A stretch of DNA of 64,000 bases from a virus, in IMG/VR virus record IMGVR_UViG_3300023179_000073, positions 1-64,000 of that record; one strand, given 5' to 3'. How positions within the stretch are numbered: position 1 is the first letter of the stretch; the number at the start of each line of letters is the position of its first letter. Of the stretch, positions 38,314 through 47,059 are shown piece by piece. The notes below the pieces were generated by a model. That model was not told where the DNA came from. It did not search any database and saw nothing but the letters and a program-made list of their open reading frames with translations. The position numbers and the translations under genes are program-made.

Positions 38314-38892
38314 TTAATTATATCCTATTGCTTTATCCCAATTATTAATAGCCCAATGGCCGATACCGCAAGCGTCAGCAACGTCATTATCGTCAATAGT
38401 TTTATCATAGTTAATTTCAATTAGTCTTATCGTCCTTTCTTTTCTAATTTGTCTTTCATAAGATTTATACCAAGAATCTGATTTCCCTGGATTTTTTAAT
38501 CTAATTTCTACTTGTTCTTCTTTAGTTAATCTTTTATTTCCCAAATAATTTTGCCAAGTAATTGGTGCCACTGTTCCTATTTGTTTTGTTCCAGTTAATC
38601 CCGCTGCCCCCAATAATGCTCCCTGAACAAGTGCAAGATCAGCAGCAGTCTTAGGACTGTTCATAAATACTGTATGCTCTATTACAATTGCTTCAAAGCC
38701 ACCAGAGTATTCAAAAAACGCTTTTGTTTTTGCACAAGCATCCATAACTTTTTTATAATTTGTATTACCTTCAAATTTTATTTTTCCAAATTTTACAAGT
38801 TTTTTATTGTCAAAAAGTGCAAAAGCAAGGCTGGTAGTGCTTGCATCAATTGCACAAATTTTTTTAGGTTCACCATTGTTGTTCATAATCAA
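38314..38892 (-). CDS. RuvC-like Holliday junction resolvase
   Basis: A 192-residue RNase-H-fold nuclease. Catalytic acids fit the RuvC pattern: D in CAIDASTTSLAFAL (about 15), E in AIVIEHTVF (~72), and the D pair in IDDNDVADACG near the C-terminus (~171-175). It would resolve junctions or trim replication intermediates before packaging. It overlaps the zinc-ribbon gene by 23 bases. Confidence 0.8.
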   Translation of the reverse strand: MIMNNNGEPKKICAIDASTTSLAFALFDNKKLVKFGKIKFEGNTNYKKVMDACAKTKAFFEYSGGFEAIVIEHTVFMNSPKTAADLALVQGALLGAAGLTGTKQIGTVAPITWQNYLGNKRLTKEEQVEIRLKNPGKSDSWYKSYERQIRKERTIRLIEINYDKTIDDNDVADACGIGHWAINNWDKAIGYN

Positions 38893-39163
38893 TGAATCCT
38901 TTTATTTGCTTTAACATTTTATCTACTTCTTTTTTATTTACATTACAATTAGAACAAAATCCAGAGTCGTTATAAATAGAAAGTTGTTCTCCACAACCTC
39001 CAAGACATTTTCTTTTTTTGCCAATTCTTCTTTGTCTACGAGTTATTTCGTATCTGTCTGCTATTTTTTGTTTAGTGGCAGCGTTTCTACAATCTTCACC
39101 ACAGTAAATTTGATAACTTACTTTTGGTTTAAATAAGGAGTCACATCTTTCACACATTTTCAC
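38870..39163 (-). CDS. Zinc-ribbon protein
   Basis: A 97-residue protein with two metal sites: CERC...YCGEDC (residues 4-26) and CLGGCG...CSNC (~53-74). The middle is basic (RYEITRRQRRIGKKRK). This composition is common to small actinophage proteins encoded beside RuvC-like genes. Probably nucleic-acid binding. Its start is close to the end of the recombination nuclease gene. Confidence 0.65.
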   Translation of the reverse strand: MKMCERCDSLFKPKVSYQIYCGEDCRNAATKQKIADRYEITRRQRRIGKKRKCLGGCGEQLSIYNDSGFCSNCNVNKKEVDKMLKQIKGFIDYEQQW

Positions 39164-39168
39164 ATTGA

Positions 39169-40029
39169 CTAATCCAGTTCATCCTTTAATAATTTCATTG
39201 GTTTAATTTTAATTGTTCCGTCTCCTGCTTCAGCACATGCTTTTTGAATTGGGCATACCTTACAAATTTTTGAATTTGAGCGATAAGGAATTTCTGGCAA
39301 TTGTTTGTCTTGCCAGTTTTTGTAAACTATCTTCATCCATTCAAATACTTCTTCCGCCCAAGCACGATAATGTTCATTTAATACAACTGGTAAAGTAAGA
39401 AGTTCATGAGTGTTTTTATTTTCATAAATCATAACACCCTTACGCATTTTCCAAACCTTCATATACATTAGTAATTGCATTAAATGAGACATTTTAGGTC
39501 TTCTATTTATTTTCCTGTATTCAAATTCTTCATTTTTTATTGTTTTAATTTCACCAACAAGTCTTTCACCCTTATAGTCAATCATGACATCTCCATACCC
39601 GTCAAAAGGTGGATCATCAGTTTTAACTCTAAACTCCATTGCTGGATGAGTTTGTTTATTATATTTTCTTGGCTCTGGATCAAACTCTAAATCTTGTGCA
39701 AGTAAGCCAGAGGCCTCTATTGCTTCTTGAATTCTTCCATGTCCTAGACTTCCTTGTGTTCTATTTGCTACACCAATTGCATCTGAATTATCATAAAATA
39801 TTTGACCATCAAACGCTAAGTGCCAATATCTTGGACATTCGCCTGCACCATAAGTTAAACCAGATGCTGAAAAGTTATTCTTTTTTTGAAACTTTGGCTT
39901 TGTTTGTACAAGATAACCAGCATTTATAGCAGTTGGCAAACCTTCAACAAATTTTTCATCTTCTTCACTATTTGTTTTTTTCTTTTTAGTACTTTTGGTC
40001 ATAATCTGTTCTAATAAGTTTTTAGCCAT
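39169..40029 (-). CDS. PD-(D/E)XK exonuclease with Cas4/AddB-type cysteine cluster
   Basis: A 286-residue RecB-family nuclease. FDGYGDVMID (aspartate near residue 139) and GEIKTI (E-x-K, ~152-157) are the PD-(D/E)XK catalytic core; HLMQLLMYM supplies the conserved glutamine. One cysteine is near the N-terminal half (ECPRYWHL, ~65) and three are C-terminal (CKVCPIQKAC, ~258-267), the arrangement of the Fe-S cluster in Cas4 and AddB. It is a phage recombination/end-processing exonuclease. No CRISPR genes or arrays are present. Confidence 0.82.
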   Translation of the reverse strand: MAKNLLEQIMTKSTKKKKTNSEEDEKFVEGLPTAINAGYLVQTKPKFQKKNNFSASGLTYGAGECPRYWHLAFDGQIFYDNSDAIGVANRTQGSLGHGRIQEAIEASGLLAQDLEFDPEPRKYNKQTHPAMEFRVKTDDPPFDGYGDVMIDYKGERLVGEIKTIKNEEFEYRKINRRPKMSHLMQLLMYMKVWKMRKGVMIYENKNTHELLTLPVVLNEHYRAWAEEVFEWMKIVYKNWQDKQLPEIPYRSNSKICKVCPIQKACAEAGDGTIKIKPMKLLKDELD

Positions 40030-40061
40030 TTTTATCCCTTGTTTATATTAATTATATCAGG

Positions 40062-40376
40062 TTAGCGCATTATGTATTTAAGCGCTGATACCAAATCATT
40101 TATTGCCTGTGCTGCTGTAAAGTATATGTTTTTCTTTGCCCTGTCAGATTTGTCAACATTAGCCATCCATGTTGCCTTAAAAGACATTTTTGCTGCAATA
40201 GCCTGTAGTCTTACTATCTCAAGGCTGGCAGCCTGAAGAGGAATATCTGGCTTTATAATAATCTTTGCAATCATAGTTAAAGCAACTGTTAGTTCTTCAT
40301 CTTGCATGTAGTCTGCAATTTCTGTTAAACCATTTACCATATCAAGCGTTGTTTTTTGTGGTCCTGTTTCAGACAT
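40062..40376 (-). CDS. Hypothetical helical protein (104 aa)
   Basis: A 104-residue all-helical protein (TLDMVNGLTEIADYM; QAASLEIVRLQAIAAKMSF; AAQAINDLVSALKYI). It overlaps the downstream of the resolvase-like gene by eight bases. Common in phage replication modules in my recollection, function unknown. Confidence 0.5.
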   Translation of the reverse strand: MSETGPQKTTLDMVNGLTEIADYMQDEELTVALTMIAKIIIKPDIPLQAASLEIVRLQAIAAKMSFKATWMANVDKSDRAKKNIYFTAAQAINDLVSALKYIMR

Positions 40377-40668
40377 TATCGTTTCCTTCTGTTAATTGTT
40401 CTAGCATATTCATTTCAATTATAGCAAGTCTTACCTTTGTATTACCTTCTCCAAGAATTACTACAATGGCTGGAGACTTATCTTTACCCGCTTGAATAGA
40501 ATCAGTAACAGCCTTAGCCCACACATCTTTATTTAATGTAAAAGATTTATTGGCTTCTTTAAAGTCAACAACAAATCCTCTCCAAGTAGCATCACCTTTT
40601 TGAGTATTTCTACCTGAATTTTTATGTTGCTTTGCACCTATTCTTTTTGATTCATTTTTTTCACTCAT
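40369..40668 (-). CDS. Possible small PD-(D/E)XK nuclease/resolvase
   Basis: A 99-residue protein with basic N-terminus (KRIGAKQHKNSGRNTQKG), GFVVDFKEANKSFTL near residues 31-45, a D-x-K-E motif of PD-(D/E)XK type, and AIVVILGEGNTKVRLAII near 69-86. The E/GD-x-E-x-K-and beta-pattern is similar to small Hjc-like nucleases. The catalytic set is incomplete to my eye, so the call is tentative. Overlaps both neighbours by eight bases. Confidence 0.4.
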   Translation of the reverse strand: MSEKNESKRIGAKQHKNSGRNTQKGDATWRGFVVDFKEANKSFTLNKDVWAKAVTDSIQAGKDKSPAIVVILGEGNTKVRLAIIEMNMLEQLTEGNDNV

Positions 40669-40846
40669 TTATAAAATCTTTCTTTCTTTTTTTAGGTGGA
40701 ATTAAACCAACTTTAGAAATATGTTTTTGTGTACACATCCATGTTGCATCTCCAGTTTCTTTCCAATATCTTAAAGTTGTTACAATTTCTTGACAAGTTT
40801 TACATGGCCACTTCCCAGGATATACAGTAAATTTAGATTCAAGCAT
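40661..40846 (-). CDS. Small zinc-binding protein
   Basis: A 61-residue protein with CKTC (residues 15-18) and CTQKH (~38-42), a C2CH-type site, and a basic tail (KKRKKDF). Between RecA-like and resolvase-like genes with eight-base overlaps. Unknown function. Confidence 0.55.
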   Translation of the reverse strand: MLESKFTVYPGKWPCKTCQEIVTTLRYWKETGDATWMCTQKHISKVGLIPPKKRKKDFINE

Positions 40847-41852
40847 TAATTATTTTTGCCTTAAGTTGTTCTTGTAAATCTAAATCTTCTTTAACACGAT
40901 TTATAAAACCATCACGACCTTGTAATTTTGTTCCGTCATCTAACTGATACCATGCACCAGTTCTGTTAACTAGCCCCATTGACTCTGCTGTATCAACCAA
41001 ATCTCCTATTGCATCAACACCAAGATTGTCACCTCTAAAATAAAAATCATACTCACCAGATTGGAAACCTGGAGAAGTTTTAGAAAATTGTAATTCCCAA
41101 CGAACTTTTCTACCAATTTTTTCTTCAATTAATTTATCTCCAATTTTAATTTTTCCTTTAATTGCTTGATTTTCTGATTCAGAAGAAAATAATTTAATAA
41201 CGCAAGAAGAATAAAATTTAGTAGCCTGACCACCAGAAGGCTGCTGACTAGTGTACATTGCATTAATATTATTTCTTGATTGTGAAATAAGTACAAGTAA
41301 TGTGGGCTTTACTTTATTATTAGCATAATTAAGCATTTTCCAAGCATTACTAAAGTCTCTAGATTCTGCACCAATTTGTTTTGTGTTTTCAAGTGCTTTC
41401 ATCTCATCCGAATCTTTTTCAAAATATATTGCAGGAAGCATTGAAGTAATTGAGTCAACTACAATAAGATCAACACCAGCATTCATTAGTCCAACACCAA
41501 CATCCACCATATCACTTATAGTACGTGCTTGTGAATAAATTAATTTTGTTGGATCTACACCAAGTTGCTTGGCCCAATCTTCTGAATAAGACATTTCAGA
41601 ATCAATCCATGCACAAACCTTGCCTTCTTTTTGTGCTAAAGCAATCATTTGTAAACACATAGATGACTTAGCAGATGATTTACTACCCCATATAAGAACT
41701 TGTCTGCCATACGGTAATCCACCACCTAGGGCACGATTAAGTCCAAAACTTGGAGTTGGTTGATACTCAAAAGTAACTCCTTCTCCTGTTCCAAGACGTT
41801 TCCTAATTCTTGGGTCTAATTGTGATAGTACATCTTCTACATTAACTGACAT
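40839..41852 (-). CDS. recA: RecA-like recombinase
   Basis: A 337-residue RecA/UvsX-type ATPase. Walker A is GSKSSAKSS (residues 56-64), unusual in having Ser and Ala where bacterial RecA has Pro-Glu and Gly; Walker B is DLIVVDS (~127-133). PSGGQATKFYSS and the C-terminal lobe are as expected. It promotes strand exchange for recombination-dependent replication and repair. Overlaps DnaE by 11 and the small zinc gene by eight bases. Confidence 0.9.
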   Translation of the reverse strand: MSVNVEDVLSQLDPRIRKRLGTGEGVTFEYQPTPSFGLNRALGGGLPYGRQVLIWGSKSSAKSSMCLQMIALAQKEGKVCAWIDSEMSYSEDWAKQLGVDPTKLIYSQARTISDMVDVGVGLMNAGVDLIVVDSITSMLPAIYFEKDSDEMKALENTKQIGAESRDFSNAWKMLNYANNKVKPTLLVLISQSRNNINAMYTSQQPSGGQATKFYSSCVIKLFSSESENQAIKGKIKIGDKLIEEKIGRKVRWELQFSKTSPGFQSGEYDFYFRGDNLGVDAIGDLVDTAESMGLVNRTGAWYQLDDGTKLQGRDGFINRVKEDLDLQEQLKAKIINA

Positions 41853-44800
41853 TTACATCCTCCATAATTACCGTGCCATCTTTGGTTTTGCCAAAACTAA
41901 ATTTATAAGATTTGCCTTCTTCAATATGCATATATGCTTTTGGAAATACAGTAGGAAATACTGTCACAGAGTGTAAGTCTCTTGCAGTATCTGCCAAAGT
42001 TAAAGAAGCCATTTTCTTTCCAGTTTTTGTCATTCTTGGTTTAAAAGAAACAACAAACATTTCATCTTCTGTATAAGGCAATTGTTTATAACTTAAAAAC
42101 TTAACAAGTGCATTTGAAGATCCTTTTATTTCATCAATAGAAACTGTAGATACAATCCTATTGTCATTAGCAAGAACCAAGTAAGTACGACCCGTCTCAA
42201 TAGTTGTTGATTCTTCATCAAATATACCAACACTCCCAGTTTTGTCCAAAATTTCAACTCTTGACCAACCTTTTCCTCTTTTAATTGACTTTACCATACC
42301 CATTAAAATAAACGATCCTTTTTCTTCAAAGTCTTCAATTGGTTGAATAAATGCATAATAGTGAGACGGGATAGAAATATTAAATTCTGGAAGATTTAAA
42401 TATTCGTAAAGGTTTTCTTTTATATCTTCATCATTACGAGGATTATCTGGAAATGTTGCTGCACCAGTTAACCTTAGAGCATTTAGTGCTCTACTATTTA
42501 CCCCATTACCTTTTGTAAAAGTAAACTCTTCAAGTTGTTTGTAACTGGTAAATGGTCTTGCATCAATATATTTTTGTGCAATATTGTTTGAAATAAATTT
42601 AATTCCAGTTAGTCCAAAGCGAATACCTTTGCCTTCAATTTTAAAATCTAAATCAGAATCATTTATGTGTGGTAATTTAATTGGAATTCCCATGCGTTTT
42701 GCTTCAATTAAATATTCTGTACGACCATCTTTATCTTTTTCATTTTTAAGAAGGGCAAACATAAATTCAAGAGGATAGTAATATTTTAACCACGCCGTCC
42801 AATACGAAAGAGTAGAGTAAGCAACCGCATGGCTTTTATTGAACGAGTATCCCGCATGCGCTTCAAAGTCGTGCCATAAATCAAGGGCTTGATTAGGAGA
42901 AATGAACTTACTCGCCCCAGCAACAAACCTATCTTGAAAAATACCGAACTCTTTTGCATCTTTCTTTTTACCAATAATCTTTCTTACTTTGTCTGCCTCT
43001 GCCATTGTCATACCGCCAAGGTACACGCAAGCCTGCATAACTTGTTCTTGGTATAGAATACACCCATATGTATCGTCAGTAAATTCTTTCATAATTTGAT
43101 GAATATAAGAAACATTTTGTTTTCCATGCTTACGAGCAATATAATCTTTACCAATAGTATTCATTGCCCCTGGACGTACTAGTGCGTTAGATGCTGCTAG
43201 TTCATTAAAATTCTTTACCCCCATTTTTACTAAAAGGTTTGTATATGGTGTTGCTTCACATTGAAACACACCTTTTGTATATCCATCTGACAACATTTCG
43301 TATACTTTTGAATCTGCCATATCAAGAGATAAAAGATCAATATCTTTATAATGATTTGTTTTAATTATGTCAATACAATCTTTAACTACACTTAAAGTTT
43401 TAAGACCAAGGGCATCAATCTTAATTAGCCCAATTTTTTCTGCTTCTTCCATGTCAATGCCAACAACTGGAATACGTTCATCAGATCCTGGAGATGAGCG
43501 AGTTTCTAAAGGTGCATATCTAAATATTGGGTTTTTGCTAGTAACAACTCCAGCAGCATGAATTCCAGTTCCCCTAATACGACCACGTAGTTGTTCTCCA
43601 TAAACCTCTACTTCTGGATATTTTTCTCTAAACCATAATGTATTTTTAGATGTACAAAATTCATCCCATGTATCAACAAGTTTTAAAACCTTGTTAACAT
43701 CTGTAAGTGGAATATCTAAAACTCTTGCGACATCTCGCACAACACCCTTATCTTTAAACTGAAGAAATGTTGCAATAGATGCTACGTGCCTATACTGTCT
43801 AACTAAATAATCTTTTACTTCATCACGACGAGTATCTTGAATGTCTGTATCAATATCAGGAAAGTCATTACGTTCTGGATTAATAAAACGGAAAAACAAT
43901 AAGCCATGCTCTAGTGGATCAATGTCTGTAATTCCAAGAAGATAACAAACCAAAGAACCAGCAGAAGATCCACGACCTGGACCAACCAAGATTCCTTCTT
44001 TTTTTGCCCAAGAAATCATATTTTGAACTACAAGAAAATATGGAGCAAATTTTTTATCTCTAATAACAGATAACTCTTCATCAAGCCTTTGCTCATATAT
44101 ATCGTTGCCAAGCCAATTAGAGTTTAACCTTTTTTCTTCTAAGGCAGCAATGGCTAGGTTTGCTAACTCTTGATCTGGATTTTTATACTGAACAGGAAGT
44201 AAGTCAAGACTATCTTTAATATCGTAGTCTTCTACAGTATCTGCTAGTAATAGTGTGTTTGAGTATATGTCTTCTCTATCAATGCCCTGTTTTTCCATTG
44301 CTGCTTTAATCTCTTCATATGAAAGAAGATGAATGTCAAACTTATTAAATGTTATATCACGATCATGACCATACAAATAATCAAGTCTTTCCATCATACT
44401 TGCTTTCTTTTTAGACTTTTCATATGTTGCTTCTTTATTAACTTTTCCATGCGTATTTAAAATTAGTTTAAATTCTTGAACTTCTTTTTGTGATTCATCA
44501 ACATGATGACAGTCTGGAGTAACTATAGTTTTAATATTAAATTCATCAGCAAGGTCAATAAGATATTTATTTATTTCTGGTGTATTGTGTGGCATAACTT
44601 CAATATAGTAATCGCTACCAAAATTATCCTTAAACCACTTGATATGTTTTTTAGCAAGAGCAAATTCTTGTTCTTCTAACGCCTTAACAATAACGCTGCT
44701 AGGGCAAGCAGATGTAACAATAATGTCTTCTTTATATTTTTGAAGAATTTCAAAATCAAATCTTGGTTTTTTAAAGAAACCTTCTGTCCATGCTATTTCA

Positions 44801-45129
44801 CTAATTTTATTAAGATTTTCTAAACCTTTTTGATTCTTGGCTAGAAGGATAATGTGATTATAAACAAGATCTTGTTGACCTTCTCTTTCAGACTTATCTC
44901 TTTTATCAGATATGTCTGCACACATATATCCTTCTAGACCTAGAATTGGCTTTACACCTTTTGCTTTTGCAATTCGGTACAGTTCCCTATGCCCAGATAA
45001 AGTTCCGTGATCTGTGATAGCCAATGCTGGCATACCAAGTTCAACTGCTCGGTCTATGTATTCTTCTGGAGTAGCAACACCGTCAAACAGTGAGTAATGA
45101 GTGTGTACGTGTAAGCCTACGTAACTCAT
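41842..45129 (-). CDS. dnaE: DNA polymerase III alpha subunit (DnaE-like)
   Basis: A 1095-residue C-family polymerase. N-terminal PHP domain with HVHTHYSLFDG (7-17); palm motifs GRGSSAGSLVCYLLG and PDIDTDI (catalytic aspartates, about residues 424-428); FNKSHAVAYS-type finger motif near residue 770; C-terminal OB-fold near residue 960-1030. It is complete in the catalytic core and lacks only the extended C-terminal tau-binding domain of bacterial DnaE. It replaces the more usual PolA-type phage polymerase. No clamp or clamp loader gene is in the window. Confidence 0.95.
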   Translation of the reverse strand: MSYVGLHVHTHYSLFDGVATPEEYIDRAVELGMPALAITDHGTLSGHRELYRIAKAKGVKPILGLEGYMCADISDKRDKSEREGQQDLVYNHIILLAKNQKGLENLNKISEIAWTEGFFKKPRFDFEILQKYKEDIIVTSACPSSVIVKALEEQEFALAKKHIKWFKDNFGSDYYIEVMPHNTPEINKYLIDLADEFNIKTIVTPDCHHVDESQKEVQEFKLILNTHGKVNKEATYEKSKKKASMMERLDYLYGHDRDITFNKFDIHLLSYEEIKAAMEKQGIDREDIYSNTLLLADTVEDYDIKDSLDLLPVQYKNPDQELANLAIAALEEKRLNSNWLGNDIYEQRLDEELSVIRDKKFAPYFLVVQNMISWAKKEGILVGPGRGSSAGSLVCYLLGITDIDPLEHGLLFFRFINPERNDFPDIDTDIQDTRRDEVKDYLVRQYRHVASIATFLQFKDKGVVRDVARVLDIPLTDVNKVLKLVDTWDEFCTSKNTLWFREKYPEVEVYGEQLRGRIRGTGIHAAGVVTSKNPIFRYAPLETRSSPGSDERIPVVGIDMEEAEKIGLIKIDALGLKTLSVVKDCIDIIKTNHYKDIDLLSLDMADSKVYEMLSDGYTKGVFQCEATPYTNLLVKMGVKNFNELAASNALVRPGAMNTIGKDYIARKHGKQNVSYIHQIMKEFTDDTYGCILYQEQVMQACVYLGGMTMAEADKVRKIIGKKKDAKEFGIFQDRFVAGASKFISPNQALDLWHDFEAHAGYSFNKSHAVAYSTLSYWTAWLKYYYPLEFMFALLKNEKDKDGRTEYLIEAKRMGIPIKLPHINDSDLDFKIEGKGIRFGLTGIKFISNNIAQKYIDARPFTSYKQLEEFTFTKGNGVNSRALNALRLTGAATFPDNPRNDEDIKENLYEYLNLPEFNISIPSHYYAFIQPIEDFEEKGSFILMGMVKSIKRGKGWSRVEILDKTGSVGIFDEESTTIETGRTYLVLANDNRIVSTVSIDEIKGSSNALVKFLSYKQLPYTEDEMFVVSFKPRMTKTGKKMASLTLADTARDLHSVTVFPTVFPKAYMHIEEGKSYKFSFGKTKDGTVIMEDVNVS

Positions 45130-45130
45130 C

Positions 45131-45787
45131 TTACCAATCTGTGTTGGTTGATGATGTTACAGATGGGGTATCAAACCCCAAATAGAATGCTTCTTGTTCA
45201 GCATAAGGAATTTTCTTTAATGCTAACTCAAGAGCGTATGGCTTATATGCTGACCAGTCAAATGGTTCTTTGTCTGGTGCAGATGGAATAAGTGTGTAAC
45301 TTGTTTCAGTGCCTTGACCGTTACGCTTTAATTTCCATGAAATATTTGAGATGCTTCCTGTTTCAAGAGCATACTCACGAATAGTATTAAATGCAGATTG
45401 CTTGCTTACACCCATTGACCAAATGGCTATGTATGGCTCTTCAATGCCATCATCTACTAATACATTGCAATAAAAACGAAGACGTGCTCTCCAACCAGCC
45501 TTTGGATCTTTACGATGCATTTCTTCAGCCCAGTCACGGCCTTCTGTTTCCATAGTGTCTACAGCCTTGCGCTTATAATCTTTTGGATTTGTGTGTTCTT
45601 TAACAACAAGTGCTAAGCCACGGTCTGCGCTATAGTTTGCAGAATCTTCGTCAAGTTCTTCAACGAATCTAATTTTTGCAGATTGTCCATCAGCAAGTTT
45701 TAACCATCTTACTTTTGGGGAGTTTTCATCATATTTTGGTTTATCAACTAGGGCATTAATATTTTTGAGTCCCTTTACAATAGTCAT
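45131..45787 (-). CDS. Single-stranded DNA-binding-like protein (gp32-like)
   Basis: A 218-residue protein with KVRWLKLADGQSAKIRF (about 25-41), a pattern seen in T4 gp32-type and other phage ssDNA-binding proteins, central aromatic residues and WRARLRFYCNVLVDD. It is directly upstream of DnaE with AAGGAG before its ATG. The typical acidic C-terminus is short here. Function as SSB is inferred from position and pattern. Confidence 0.55.
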   Translation of the reverse strand: MTIVKGLKNINALVDKPKYDENSPKVRWLKLADGQSAKIRFVEELDEDSANYSADRGLALVVKEHTNPKDYKRKAVDTMETEGRDWAEEMHRKDPKAGWRARLRFYCNVLVDDGIEEPYIAIWSMGVSKQSAFNTIREYALETGSISNISWKLKRNGQGTETSYTLIPSAPDKEPFDWSAYKPYALELALKKIPYAEQEAFYLGFDTPSVTSSTNTDW

Positions 45788-45815
45788 ATTATTTTTTTCT
45801 CCTTGTTTTTATTAT

Positions 45816-46130
45816 TTATAATACTATTCCAAAATGTTTTAAAATAAATATGATAGCAAGAATGCTCCACAATATATTAAACCATATTAAAGTTGGTATA
45901 GTTTTTACTGTTGATGACCATATTAAACCTAAACTTGATATCAAAGCAAAAATGTAAAACCACCATATACTGATATCAAATAAAAGACCTGGAATAATAA
46001 TTACACCTTTTGCAACAAATGCAAAAAATTCAACTGTATTGGCTTTTGTCCAATACTTTTTGTGACCCATTGTTTTTAGTGCAATAAGCCATTCCATATG
46101 CCTTTTCTTTTTTTTATTTTTTATAGTCAT
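45816..46130 (-). CDS. Small membrane protein with three TM helices
   Basis: A 104-residue protein, basic N-terminus (KKKKRH), then three hydrophobic segments (about 33-52, 56-72, 80-100). It is inserted between primase and SSB genes. No family recognised; possibly a replication-membrane tether or an envelope effector. Confidence 0.5.
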   Translation of the reverse strand: MTIKNKKKKRHMEWLIALKTMGHKKYWTKANTVEFFAFVAKGVIIIPGLLFDISIWWFYIFALISSLGLIWSSTVKTIPTLIWFNILWSILAIIFILKHFGIVL

Positions 46131-46135
46131 CTTTT

Positions 46136-47059
46136 CTATTTTAACATACTGCTAATAGAATTGTCAAACTGGAACTCCAGTTTTTTAATTGCATCATCAT
46201 CCATGTCGCCTATATCTTTATATTTTTTGTCTATATATACAGAAGTAACAATGGGTCCAAGTCTTTGAATTAACTTATCTCTCATTATTATTCCTGCATC
46301 ATCGTTATCTGCAATCAAAATAATATTATTAAAATACTTTTCTAATAGTTTTATTTGTGCTGCAGAAACATTAGCCCCTAGCGTAGCAACCGCAGGGAAT
46401 CCTACTTGATCCAACCTAATTGCATCAAAAGAAGACTCTACTACATAGACAATACTTGATGTTTTTATTCTATGTAAATTGAATAATGTCTTGCCTTTTG
46501 GCAGGCCAGGAGTATTCTTAAATTCTTTACCTTCAATTGTCCTGGCAACAAACCCTATACACATACCGTCTGGAGAGTGTATTGGAATTGTAACTGAATC
46601 TTGTTTTTCTGAATAGCCAAGGTTAAATTTAATTACTGAATCTTTGGTGATTTTTCTACCCTCGTAGTATCTGGTTGCCCTTGGAGATTCCAATGCTTGA
46701 TTATTTAATCTTTTAATTAATAATTCATCATACTGAACAAATTCTGGCTTACTTATTAATGCTTTGTTTACTGATGTTTCAATGCTAGTTTCTTGTTCTT
46801 TACTTTTAATATATCTTATTGCTTCAAAGTATGTCCTATTAGATATATACATTACAAACTCAACAAGAGTTTTTGTGGTTTGACATCCAAAACAAAAAAA
46901 CAATCCATGTTCTTTTGATACTTCTCCAGCAGGAGTTCTGTTGTTATTGTGATAAGGACAAAATATAATATAATCTGTTCCATACTCAGCCTCAATGTCA
47001 ATACCAGCACCAGTTAGTACACGATAAACTTGTTCTGCAGTATATGAATCTTTAACCAT
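46136..47059 (-). CDS. DNA primase (DnaG-type)
   Basis: A 307-residue primase. The zinc-binding site is CPYHNN ... CFGC (about 34-60). The TOPRIM domain has VVESSFDAI (~205-213) and LIADNDDAG (~246-254). It is shorter than bacterial DnaG, lacking the C-terminal helicase-binding domain. The ATG at 47059 overlaps the DnaB-like gene by eight bases; an in-frame ATG 42 bases upstream lies deep in that gene. Confidence 0.9.
   Translation of the reverse strand: MVKDSYTAEQVYRVLTGAGIDIEAEYGTDYIIFCPYHNNNRTPAGEVSKEHGLFFCFGCQTTKTLVEFVMYISNRTYFEAIRYIKSKEQETSIETSVNKALISKPEFVQYDELLIKRLNNQALESPRATRYYEGRKITKDSVIKFNLGYSEKQDSVTIPIHSPDGMCIGFVARTIEGKEFKNTPGLPKGKTLFNLHRIKTSSIVYVVESSFDAIRLDQVGFPAVATLGANVSAAQIKLLEKYFNNIILIADNDDAGIIMRDKLIQRLGPIVTSVYIDKKYKDIGDMDDDAIKKLEFQFDNSISSMLK

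Noticed and set aside
39169-40029. CRISPR-associated origin of the Cas4-like gene
   Set aside because: No direct-repeat array and no other cas gene are present; recombination nuclease is the simpler call.
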